A stretch of 64,000 nt of DNA from assembly GCA_031291615.1 (NCBI GenBank), contig JARLIS010000058.1:78196-142195 (forward strand), written 5' to 3'. The notes under the pieces were generated by a model. It was given only the letters and a program-made list of their open reading frames with translations, had not been told where the DNA came from and searched no databases. This document shows positions 19,935 to 27,868 of this stretch, one piece after another; position 1 is the stretch's first letter; each line of letters begins with the position of its first letter. Source of the DNA: Parvibaculum sp. (GTDB lineage: Bacteria > Pseudomonadota > Alphaproteobacteria > Parvibaculales > Parvibaculaceae). Both the position numbers and the translations under genes were made by a program.

Positions 19935-20350
19935 GCCGCCGCGCGCCGCCTGCTGAATTGTGCGGCACTGCCTAGAAGCTCGGTCGCCACGAACATCCAG
20001 AGCAGCGGCGTCGCGCCCATCGTGATCGCGTGGATGATGAGCGCGGCGACGACGAGGCGGGCCAATGCGTCGAGCCGGGCGAGGTCTTCCGCGGGGTTCC
20101 GGATTCGCGCAATCGCCCAGAGAACCGCGAGCACGCCCATGATGTGTACAAACATGATCTGAAGCGGGCCGAAGCCCAGCGGCGGCGCGCTGCCCAAACC
20201 GGCCCCGGCATCGATCCGATATATGAGTTGGATCAATGACTCGGCTGCGAATGGAAAGGCAAATGGCAGCGTCAACACCAGATCGACAATAGCGACGGCG
20301 CGGATGATCCTTGTGCGCAAGACGAAACTCCAGGTGTGACGCTCTGCCAT
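19931..20350 (-). CDS. Small membrane protein, unknown
   Basis: 139 aa with four predicted hydrophobic helices (about residues 15-38, 64-82, 92-113 and 113-130). The sequence AVAIVDLVLTLPFAFPFAA...LQIMFVHIMGVLAVLWAIARI has no charged catalytic pattern. A basic C-terminus (FSRRRAAA) is consistent with cytoplasmic orientation. I do not recognise a named family; it resembles the many four-TM DUFs of alphaproteobacteria. Divergent from the ABC exporter operon and convergent with the methyltransferase. Confidence 0.7.
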   Translation of the reverse strand: MAERHTWSFVLRTRIIRAVAIVDLVLTLPFAFPFAAESLIQLIYRIDAGAGLGSAPPLGFGPLQIMFVHIMGVLAVLWAIARIRNPAEDLARLDALARLVVAALIIHAITMGATPLLWMFVATELLGSAAQFSRRRAAA

Positions 20351-20417
20351 GGCGGCTTGCCCGTGCGGGCGCTAGGGACGATGCTTGTGCGGACAAAGAC
20401 GCGGAAACGGAGCGAGA

Positions 20418-21440
20418 TTGTTTCATCTGCTGCAAAAACGGTCAATTCAGGCGGCGATAGGCGGGGCATCGGTCCTCGTGGCCGGTCTGGCTTATTTCTT
20501 GTTGAGCGCGCCCGTGGTCCATACGGCGCATCCGACGCGGGGACCGGCGGTCGAAGCCGTCTATGCGACGGGCACGGTCGAGCCTATGCAATATGCGCAG
20601 ACGGGATCGAAGATCTCGGGCCGCATTGTCGAGGTGCGGGTGAAGGAAGGCGACAAAGTCGCCAAGGGCGATGTGCTCGCCGCCACCGACAGCACCGAGG
20701 ATGCGTCCAACGTCCGGGATATGACGGCGAAGCTCGTGCTTGCGAAGGCGGATGCGGCGCGGGCCGCGAGGCTGCGCCGGGCGCGCGACATCAGCATCGC
20801 GGCCTATGATCAGGCGTTGAGCGCGCTCAATTCGGCGCAAGGCCTGCTCGATGCCGCCGCCGCGCGGCTCGACGATCACCTCATCCGCGCGCCCATTGCG
20901 GGCACGGTGCTGCGCTCGGAATTGCAAATCAAGGTCGGCGACATGGTGCAACAGCAACAGACGCTGTTCATCATCGGCGATCCGTCGGCGTTGCAGATCG
21001 ACGCGCAGGTGGATGAAGAGGACATTCCGAAAGTCAGGATCGGACAGCAGGCGCTGATCCGCGCCGATGCCTTTGCCGGGCAGGCGCTCAAGGGGACGGT
21101 GAGCGAATTGACGCCCTATGGCGACCCCGTCTCCCGCACTTACAGGGTGCACCTCGCGCTGCCCGCCGATACGCCGCTGCGTTCCGGCATGACGACTGAA
21201 ATCAACATTGTTGTCCGTCAGGACGACAATGCTTTGCTGGTGCCGGTCACGGCGCTTTCGGGCGGCTCGGTCTGGATCGTTGCGAATGGCCATGCGCATC
21301 AGCGCAAGATCGTGCTTGGCGCCGTCGGTCAGGAGAAGGCGGAAGTCATTTCCGGCATTTCGGCCGAAGACGAGGTCGTCACCGATCCGCCGTCGGGCCT
21401 TGTCGAAGGTGCGCGGGTGCGCGCGCGATCGGGCGGGTAA
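20418..21440 (+). CDS. Periplasmic adaptor (HlyD/MacA-like) of ABC exporter
   Basis: 340 aa using the TTG at 20418, which has GGAG at 5 nt; a TTG at 20385 in the same frame is an alternative. One N-terminal membrane anchor (AAIGGASVLVAGLAYFLLSA) is followed by a lipoyl-like half (VEPMQYAQTGSKISGRIVEVRVKEGDKVAKGDVLA). A short coiled-coil hairpin follows (about residues 95-150), then the second lipoyl half (DDHLIRAPIAGTVLRSELQIKVGDMV) and a beta-barrel domain. This is the standard membrane-fusion-protein layout. It would bridge the inner-membrane ABC pump to an outer-membrane channel, which is not encoded here. First gene of a three-gene operon. Confidence 0.88.
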   Translation: MFHLLQKRSIQAAIGGASVLVAGLAYFLLSAPVVHTAHPTRGPAVEAVYATGTVEPMQYAQTGSKISGRIVEVRVKEGDKVAKGDVLAATDSTEDASNVRDMTAKLVLAKADAARAARLRRARDISIAAYDQALSALNSAQGLLDAAAARLDDHLIRAPIAGTVLRSELQIKVGDMVQQQQTLFIIGDPSALQIDAQVDEEDIPKVRIGQQALIRADAFAGQALKGTVSELTPYGDPVSRTYRVHLALPADTPLRSGMTTEINIVVRQDDNALLVPVTALSGGSVWIVANGHAHQRKIVLGAVGQEKAEVISGISAEDEVVTDPPSGLVEGARVRARSGG

Positions 21441-21444
21441 TTCC

Positions 21445-22695
21445 ATGTTCTGGCGCGTCGGCTTCGAAATCGCGATGGCGCAGCTTCTGAACAGGCGACG
21501 GCAGACGCTGGTGTCGGTTCTGGGCGTCGCGCTCGGCGTCGGCTTCTTCATCGCCACCGCGAGCATCATGCGCGGCTCGGAGGAGGATTTCGTCGACCGC
21601 CTCGTCAACAACCAGCCGCATATCACCATCAAGGACGAGTTCCGCAATCCGGCGGCGCAACCGCTCTTTCTCGTCTATCCGGAGGGAGCCGTGTCGCTCG
21701 CGCATACAAAGCCGCGGGAATATCTGCGCGGCATCAAGAACTACGCCGCGAAGGTGGAGGAACTATCCGCCCGGCCGGGCGTCGTCGCGGAAGCGGCGCT
21801 GACCGGCCAGATCATCGTGCGTTACGCCAACAAGGATTTGAGCGCATCCGTCGCCGGCATCGAACCTGAAAAGGAGATGCAGCTGACGAAGGTCGAGACG
21901 GATATGAAGGAGGGGAGCCTGTTGCGGCTGCGCACGACCGCCGACGGCATCGTGATCGGGCAGGGCATGGCGACAGAGCTTGGCTTGCATCTCGACGATC
22001 TCGCCACCGTCATCACGCCTGCGGGCCTCGTGAAGCCGATGAAGGTGGTGGGCATTTTCTACATGGGCAATCTGCTGCTCGACGAGGGGCAGGTCTATGT
22101 GCTGCTCAAGAACGCGCAGGTGCTGCTCGACAAGCCATTCATCGCCAATCAGATCCGCATCAGGCTGCCCGACCCCAATGCGGCGGAAACGGTTGCCGCG
22201 CAGCTTGAAAGCCGATGGAGCTACCGCGCGGATTCCTGGCAGGAGGTCAATCGCGACATTCTCGGCCTCTTCGTCATCCGCAATGCAATCACCTATTCGA
22301 TCGTCGGCGCGATCATGGTGGTGGCGTCGTTCGGCATATTCAACATCATCTCGACCGTGGTGATGGAGAAGCGGCGCGACATCGCCATTCTCATGTCGAT
22401 GGGTTTCCGCAGCGTCGACATTGAGCGCATCTTTCTCATCCAGGGTGCGCTGGTCGGTGTGCTCGGCATGGTGATCGGCTGGGCGATTGCGCTGGGGCTG
22501 TTGCAACTCCTCGCATCCATCCGCTTTTCGATTCCCGGCATGACGGACAGGCAAGGCTTCGTACTCGACTACGGGGTCGCCCAGTTTCTTGTCGGCGGAT
22601 TCTTCTCGCTGGTGTCTGCGATTGCGGCTGCCTGGTATCCGGCGCGCAAGGCCGCGACGGTGCGGCCCGTCGAGATCATCCGGGGCGCGGCATGA
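21445..22695 (+). CDS. FtsX/MacB-like ABC exporter permease
   Basis: 416 aa from MFWRVGFEIAMAQLLNRRRQT. The topology is typical of type VII ABC permeases: TM1 (VSVLGVALGVGFFIATASIM), a large periplasmic domain of about 230 aa, then three C-terminal TMs (AITYSIVGAIMVVASFGIFNI, LIQGALVGVLGMVIGWAIALG, QFLVGGFFSLVSAIAAAWYPA). The coupling segment EKRRDIAILMSMGFRSVDIERIFLIQG and the terminal PARKAATVRPVEIIRG are strongly conserved in the FtsX family. It starts 4 nt after the adaptor stop and overlaps the ATPase gene by ATGA. The substrate is not predictable; DevC- or LolC-like roles are alternatives. Confidence 0.9.
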   Translation: MFWRVGFEIAMAQLLNRRRQTLVSVLGVALGVGFFIATASIMRGSEEDFVDRLVNNQPHITIKDEFRNPAAQPLFLVYPEGAVSLAHTKPREYLRGIKNYAAKVEELSARPGVVAEAALTGQIIVRYANKDLSASVAGIEPEKEMQLTKVETDMKEGSLLRLRTTADGIVIGQGMATELGLHLDDLATVITPAGLVKPMKVVGIFYMGNLLLDEGQVYVLLKNAQVLLDKPFIANQIRIRLPDPNAAETVAAQLESRWSYRADSWQEVNRDILGLFVIRNAITYSIVGAIMVVASFGIFNIISTVVMEKRRDIAILMSMGFRSVDIERIFLIQGALVGVLGMVIGWAIALGLLQLLASIRFSIPGMTDRQGFVLDYGVAQFLVGGFFSLVSAIAAAWYPARKAATVRPVEIIRGAA

Positions 22696-23387
22696 GCGTG
22701 GAGCGGCCCCTGCTCGAAGCGCGCGGCGTCACCCGCATATTGCCCGCCATCGTACCGGTGACGCTTGTGCATGACATCGACCTCGTTGTGGAGAAGGGCG
22801 AATTTGTGAGCGTCACCGGCCCTTCGGGGTCCGGCAAGTCTTCGCTGCTCTATCTGCTCGGGCTGCTCGACGTGCCGACATCGGGCGAGATATTCATCGA
22901 CGGCATCGCCACATCGGGCCTTGGCGCCGACGCGCTGGCGGCGATCAGGCTCGCCAAGATCGGTTTCGTCTTCCAGTTCCATTTTCTGCTGCCCGAATTC
23001 ACCGTCATCGAGAATGTCATGCTGCCGATGCGGCGTCTCGGCGCGCTGACGATGGACGACATCAGGACGCGGGCCGGCGCGCTTCTCAAGGATCTCGACA
23101 TGTCGGATCAGGCCGAAAAGCGGCCCGATCAGCTATCGGGCGGGCAGAGGCAGCGCGTCGCCATCGCCCGGGCGCTTGCCAACGATCCTGTGCTCATTCT
23201 CGCCGATGAGCCCACGGGCAATCTCGACTCGAGGAACAGCAAGATCGTGCAGGAGATTTTCGCCCAGCTCGCGCGCGAGCAGGGGCGCACCGTCATCGCG
23301 GTCACGCATGAGGAGAGTTTTGCGCGTTCGACGCAGCGCAACGTCTATTTGGTGGATGGACACATCGCCAGGGACGAGCGGCGTTAG
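22692..23387 (+). CDS. ABC transporter ATPase, LolD/MacB-type
   Basis: 231 aa nucleotide-binding subunit. Walker A is GPSGSGKSS, the Q-loop is FVFQFHFLLPEFTV, the signature is LSGGQRQRVAIARAL, Walker B is LILADEPTGNLD, and the switch His is VIAVTHEES. The GNLDS segment is typical of the LolD/FtsE/MacB group that couples to FtsX-fold permeases. The gene is translationally coupled to its permease (ATGA). It powers extrusion or membrane extraction of an unknown substrate. Convergent with a small lipoprotein gene 3 nt downstream. Confidence 0.95.
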   Translation: MSVERPLLEARGVTRILPAIVPVTLVHDIDLVVEKGEFVSVTGPSGSGKSSLLYLLGLLDVPTSGEIFIDGIATSGLGADALAAIRLAKIGFVFQFHFLLPEFTVIENVMLPMRRLGALTMDDIRTRAGALLKDLDMSDQAEKRPDQLSGGQRQRVAIARALANDPVLILADEPTGNLDSRNSKIVQEIFAQLAREQGRTVIAVTHEESFARSTQRNVYLVDGHIARDERR

Positions 23388-23390
23388 CGC

Positions 23391-23672
23391 CTACCAGTAA
23401 GGTCGATAGCCGGGATAGCCGTAGGGCCAGAAGGGCGGCGGCATGGATGCGCGCCGGATCTCCTCGGTGTTCTCCTCCTGCGCGCGGATTTCCTGCAACT
23501 TGAGCAGGCAATTGGCGAAGGCGTCGGTGTTCCTCTTGAAGCCATATCCGTCGCATTGGGCCTCGTCGGCCTGCCGCTGCGCGGCGGCGGCTGCGGCCTG
23601 CTGTTCAGGCGACACGCAGGCGGAACAAGCGAGGAGTAGGGCGGCGGAGGCGATGATTGAGAATGTGCGCAT
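23391..23672 (-). CDS. Small lipoprotein, Cys-motif paralogue B
   Basis: 93 aa. The signal peptide MRTFSIIASAALLLAC has an LLAC lipobox (Cys16). After a QQ/Ala-rich helix the core reads QCDGYGFKRNTDAF followed by ANCLLKLQEIRAQE. The tail is aromatic and Pro-rich (PPPFWPYGYPGYRPYW). The core repeats almost residue for residue in the gene immediately upstream (C-x4-GFK-x2-TDAF-x-NC-x-LK), so the two are tandem paralogues. Two core cysteines spaced 15 apart may form a disulfide. I know no function. Second gene of a two-gene unit, 3 nt behind its partner. Confidence 0.82.
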   Translation of the reverse strand: MRTFSIIASAALLLACSACVSPEQQAAAAAAQRQADEAQCDGYGFKRNTDAFANCLLKLQEIRAQEENTEEIRRASMPPPFWPYGYPGYRPYW

Positions 23673-23675
23673 GGC

Positions 23676-23945
23676 TTACAAACCTATGCCGACGCCCAGG
23701 CCGACGCCGTAGTGCACGTTGGAGCCGCTGTCTTTCGACGCGCGCAACTCGCGCATCTTCAACATGCAATTGCCGAAAGCGTCGGTCCCCTGTTTGAAGC
23801 CGAGGTCGGTGCAGTTCTTGGTATCGGCGGCGTTCTGTCGATCCTGCTCGGCGGCGCGGTCGGCGGCTGTTTCGCAGCCAGCAAGGAAAAGCGGCCCGGC
23901 GAGCGCAAGGCCTCGGACGAGAACATTCAGGGCAGAGCGGGTCAT
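23676..23945 (-). CDS. Small lipoprotein, Cys-motif paralogue A
   Basis: 89 aa from MTRSALNVLVRGLALAG at 23945, preceded by AAGGAG; an upstream in-frame ATG at 23996 is not supported. The lipobox LAGC (Cys24) is followed by a Glu/Gln/Asp-rich helix. The core NCTDLGFKQGTDAF, then GNCMLKMRELRASK, is shared with the downstream paralogue. The Gly/Val-rich C-terminus (HYGVGLGVGIGL) differs completely from the partner's aromatic tail. It is presumably anchored to the outer membrane, since the residue after Cys is Glu, not Asp. Function unknown. Confidence 0.82.
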   Translation of the reverse strand: MTRSALNVLVRGLALAGPLFLAGCETAADRAAEQDRQNAADTKNCTDLGFKQGTDAFGNCMLKMRELRASKDSGSNVHYGVGLGVGIGL

Positions 23946-24062
23946 GTCGTCTCCTTTCGCCTGGCGGCGGTACGAGATGCGACAGTCTAACGTCAAAAAA
24001 GGTGAAATCAGGGCAGAATTGCCGTCCCGGGCATTGCGCCCGAGGCGGACTTTCCGCCTGTC

Positions 24063-25238
24063 CTAGCGCGAAAGCTCGCGCATGGCCTTGTCCAGGCCTT
24101 CCAGCGTCAGCGGATACATGCGATCGCCCATGATCTGCTTGATGATCTGGAGAGAGGGCGTGTACTCCCAATGCCGCTCGGGCACGGGGTTGAGCCAGAC
24201 GGCGCTTTCATAGATCTGCGCGACGCGCTCAAGCCACAATGCGCCCGCTTCCTCGTTCCAGTGTTCCACCGAGCCGCCCGCATAGGTGATCTCATAGGGG
24301 CTCATCGTGGCGTCGCCGACGAAGACGACCTTGTAGTCGGCCGGGAATTTGTGGAGCACGTCCCAGGTCGACATCTTCTCGTTGTGGCGGCGGCGATTGT
24401 CCTTCCACACGCCTTCATAGAGGCAGTTGTGGAAGTAGAAATATTCCATGTTCTTGAATTCGGTGCGGGCCGCCGAAAAAAGCTCCTCGCAGAGCTTTAT
24501 GTGGCTGTCCATCGAGCCGCCGATATCGAAGAAGACGAGCAGGTTCACCTTGTTGCGGCGCTCCGCCACCATCTTGATGTCGAGATAGCCGTGATGCGCC
24601 GTCGACTTGATCGTGTCGTCGAGGTCGAGTTCCGTCGGCATGCCTTCGCGGGCGAATTTGCGCAGGCGGCGCAACGCCACCTTGATGTTGCGCGTGCCGA
24701 GCTCGACCGAGTCGTCGAGGTTCTTGTATTCGCGCTTGTCCCAGACCTTGACCGCCTTGCCGTGGCGGCCTTCCTTCTGGCCGATGCGAACGCCTTCCGG
24801 GTTGTAGCCGTTGGCGCCGAAGGGGGAGGTGCCGGCGGTGCCGATCATCTTGTTCCCGCCTTCGTGGCGCTTCTTCTGTTCTTCCAGACGCTGCTTCAGC
24901 GTCTCCATGATCTTTTCCCAGCCGCCGAGCTTTTCGATCTCGGCCTTTTCCTCTTCGGTCAGGAACTTCTCGGTGAGCGCCTTCAGCCATTCCTCGGGAA
25001 GCTGCGTTTCGTGGCCTTCAGTCACGAGGTCGAGGCCCTTGAAGACGTGGCCGAACACCTGATCGAACTTGTCGAGGTTGCGTTCGTCCTTCACCAGCGA
25101 GGCACGGGAGAGGAAATAGAAATCCTCCACCTTGCGCTCGATGACGTCGGAATCCATCGCCTCCAGCAGCATGAGGTATTCACGCAGCGAGACGGGGACG
25201 TTGGCCTTTTTCAGCTCATGGAAGAAGTGGACGAACAT
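24063..25238 (-). CDS. VWA-domain protein, CoxE-like
   Basis: 391 aa. The N-terminal half is helical (MFVHFFHELKKANVPVSLREYLMLLEAM, typical of the CoxE/YehP-like group), with a charged linker. A von Willebrand A domain starts at about residue 240. Its MIDAS is seen in NLLVFFDIGGSMDSHI (D-x-G-x-S), with a later VFVGDATMSPYEI for the Asp ligand. Such proteins work with MoxR AAA+ ATPases to remodel or metallate client enzymes. The MoxR gene is directly upstream (25-nt gap), so the two form a pair. No client such as CO dehydrogenase is adjacent, so the target is unknown. Confidence 0.9.
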   Translation of the reverse strand: MFVHFFHELKKANVPVSLREYLMLLEAMDSDVIERKVEDFYFLSRASLVKDERNLDKFDQVFGHVFKGLDLVTEGHETQLPEEWLKALTEKFLTEEEKAEIEKLGGWEKIMETLKQRLEEQKKRHEGGNKMIGTAGTSPFGANGYNPEGVRIGQKEGRHGKAVKVWDKREYKNLDDSVELGTRNIKVALRRLRKFAREGMPTELDLDDTIKSTAHHGYLDIKMVAERRNKVNLLVFFDIGGSMDSHIKLCEELFSAARTEFKNMEYFYFHNCLYEGVWKDNRRRHNEKMSTWDVLHKFPADYKVVFVGDATMSPYEITYAGGSVEHWNEEAGALWLERVAQIYESAVWLNPVPERHWEYTPSLQIIKQIMGDRMYPLTLEGLDKAMRELSR

Positions 25239-25263
25239 GGGCGGCCTCTTTCTCGGCTGAAGA

Positions 25264-26109
<846 letters not shown>

Positions 26110-26312
26110 GGACGGAACTCTCTTTTTTGAAAGGCGCGGCGAGGCGTTTCCCGGCCCCGCATGGCAATGGCGGATTTGGTCCGAAACTAGGGCCTCGCCC
26201 CTGGAGGTTCAAGAAAAAGGCCGCGCCGTGCTGATCGCAAACGAGCAGGGGGGCGGCAAATCCTGCCGGGCAAAGGGCCGAATATATCCTTAGCGAAAGC
26301 TTAACATACGTG

Positions 26313-26325
26313 TAACTAATTGATT
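26313..26325. promoter_or_regulatory. IHF-binding site consensus
   Basis: TAACTAATTGATT is a perfect match to the reverse IHF consensus YAA-N4-TTGATW. It lies 18 bp before the -24 element of the flgE sigma-54 promoter, the usual place for IHF bending to bring an enhancer-bound activator (FlbD in relatives) to RpoN polymerase. Confidence 0.6.
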
Positions 26326-26342
26326 TTATTAAATATTTTCTA

Positions 26343-26358
26343 TGGCCCGCTCTTTGCT
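26343..26358 (+). promoter_or_regulatory. Sigma-54 promoter of the flgE operon
   Basis: TGGCCCGCTCTTTGCT matches TGGC[AC]C-N5-TTGC[AT] with the invariant GG (-24) and GC (-12) ten bases apart. It lies 52 nt upstream of the flgE ATG. It is expected to need RpoN and an enhancer-binding activator such as FlbD. Confidence 0.85.
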
Positions 26359-26410
26359 CCCCTTGGTCCAATCATTCGTGCCGTCTGGGCACTAGCATGG
26401 AGAGAAGGCC

Positions 26411-27829
26411 ATGAGTTTCTTTGGGTCGATGACAACCGCCATCACGGGCATCTCGGCACAGTCGAGCGCGCTCGGCTATATCGCGGACAACATCGCGAAC
26501 AGCCAGACCACCGGGTTCAAGCGGACGGACGCCAGCTTCTACGACATCGTGACGGCGTCTTCGTCGACTTTCAGTCAGCCCGGCGCCGTCATCGCCAAGC
26601 CGTCCTACACCAACAATGTGCAGGGCTCTGTCGATGCTTCGCAGGTATCGACGAACATGGCGATCAACGGCGACGGCTTCTTCATCGTTTCCCAGAGGGT
26701 GGCCACCGCCGACAACAACCCCGTGTTCCAGAACGTCAATTACTACACCCGGCGCGGCGACTTCACGATGGACAGCAACGGCTACCTCGTGAACGGCGGA
26801 GGTTATTACCTTCAGGGACTGGCAATCGACCCCGTGACGAACAATCCCATCGGCGGAACGCCGACCGTGATGCAGGTCAATAACAGCTTCCTCAACGCCA
26901 AGGCGACGGCGACGATCACCTATACCGCGAACCTGCCTTCCTATCCCCAGACGGCGAATTCGCAGACCACGGTGCCGGGCAGCGAACTTCTCGAAACGGC
27001 GGCCGAAGCTGCGTCCGCGACGCCTCCCTTCCACAATAATCCGGCGGGCACTGGCGCGGGGAACGGCATCGTTCAGGCGCAGGATTCGCAGGCATTCCTC
27101 GATCGTTCGGTCACGGGCGGCGCCATCACCGCCTATGACGCGCAGGGCAATCCGGTCAACGTCCAGTTGCGCTGGGCGAAGACCGACAATGCGGCCGGAG
27201 ACGGCGGCACGACGGCGGGCGATACCTGGCATCTTTTCTATCAGTCGGACTCAAACGCGACGGGCACGGCCGCGCAATGGACCGATGTCGGTCAGGCATA
27301 CACGTTCAATGCGCAGGGTCAGATGTCCCCGGCGGTTACCTCGACGACCATTTCCAATCTGACCGTCAACAACGTCAATCTCGGCAATGTGACGCTCTAT
27401 CACGGGGCCGGAAACGTTACGGAATTTGCGAATCCGAACGGCACCGTCACGGTCAACAGCATCAACCAGGACGGCTACGCGTCCGGTCAGCTGAACAGCG
27501 TGTCGGTTTCGACCAATGGCCGCGTCACCGGCACCTATACGAACGGCAAGACGATTGACCTCTTCCAGATTTCGCTCGCCAAATTCAACAATCCCGACGG
27601 TCTGCAGAAGATGAGCGGTACGGCGTTTGCGGCGACGCAGGAGTCCGGTCAGCCCATCGTCGGCGGCGCGACCGGCAGCGTCACGCCCCAGGCTCTCGAA
27701 GCGTCGAACGTCGACCTGTCGGATGAGTTTTCCAAGCTCATCATCGCGCAGCAGGCCTATACGGCGGGCACGCGCATCATCACGACGTCGGATCAGCTGA
27801 TCCAGGAAACGTTGAATATGAAGCACTGA
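26411..27829 (+). CDS. flgE: Flagellar hook protein FlgE
   Basis: 472 aa. The N-terminal rod/hook motif MSFFGSMTTAITGISAQSSALGYIADNIANSQTTGFK and the C-terminal LEASNVDLSDEFSKLIIAQQAYTAGTRIITTSDQLIQETLNM form the D0 coiled coil of axial proteins. The large variable centre and the DLFQISLAKFNNPDGL segment are typical of FlgE. It polymerises into the hook, the universal joint between rod and filament. AGAGAAGGCC precedes the start. It heads an flgE-flgK-flgL unit behind a sigma-54 promoter. flgD and fliK, usual companions, are not here. Confidence 0.95.
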   Translation: MSFFGSMTTAITGISAQSSALGYIADNIANSQTTGFKRTDASFYDIVTASSSTFSQPGAVIAKPSYTNNVQGSVDASQVSTNMAINGDGFFIVSQRVATADNNPVFQNVNYYTRRGDFTMDSNGYLVNGGGYYLQGLAIDPVTNNPIGGTPTVMQVNNSFLNAKATATITYTANLPSYPQTANSQTTVPGSELLETAAEAASATPPFHNNPAGTGAGNGIVQAQDSQAFLDRSVTGGAITAYDAQGNPVNVQLRWAKTDNAAGDGGTTAGDTWHLFYQSDSNATGTAAQWTDVGQAYTFNAQGQMSPAVTSTTISNLTVNNVNLGNVTLYHGAGNVTEFANPNGTVTVNSINQDGYASGQLNSVSVSTNGRVTGTYTNGKTIDLFQISLAKFNNPDGLQKMSGTAFAATQESGQPIVGGATGSVTPQALEASNVDLSDEFSKLIIAQQAYTAGTRIITTSDQLIQETLNMKH

Positions 27830-27868
27830 CGTTAGCGGATGAATTTTACGTCACTCAGGTAGAGCAGT

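Larger units (their letters stand above)
26110..26410. other. Divergent regulatory region between moxR and flgE
   Basis: 301 bp without a credible gene. The right half turns AT-rich and holds an IHF consensus (26313-26325) and a sigma-54 promoter (26343-26358), listed separately. TTAA-N7-GTAA at 26301-26315 is a one-mismatch CtrA-type box of doubtful value in AT-rich DNA. Confidence 0.6.
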
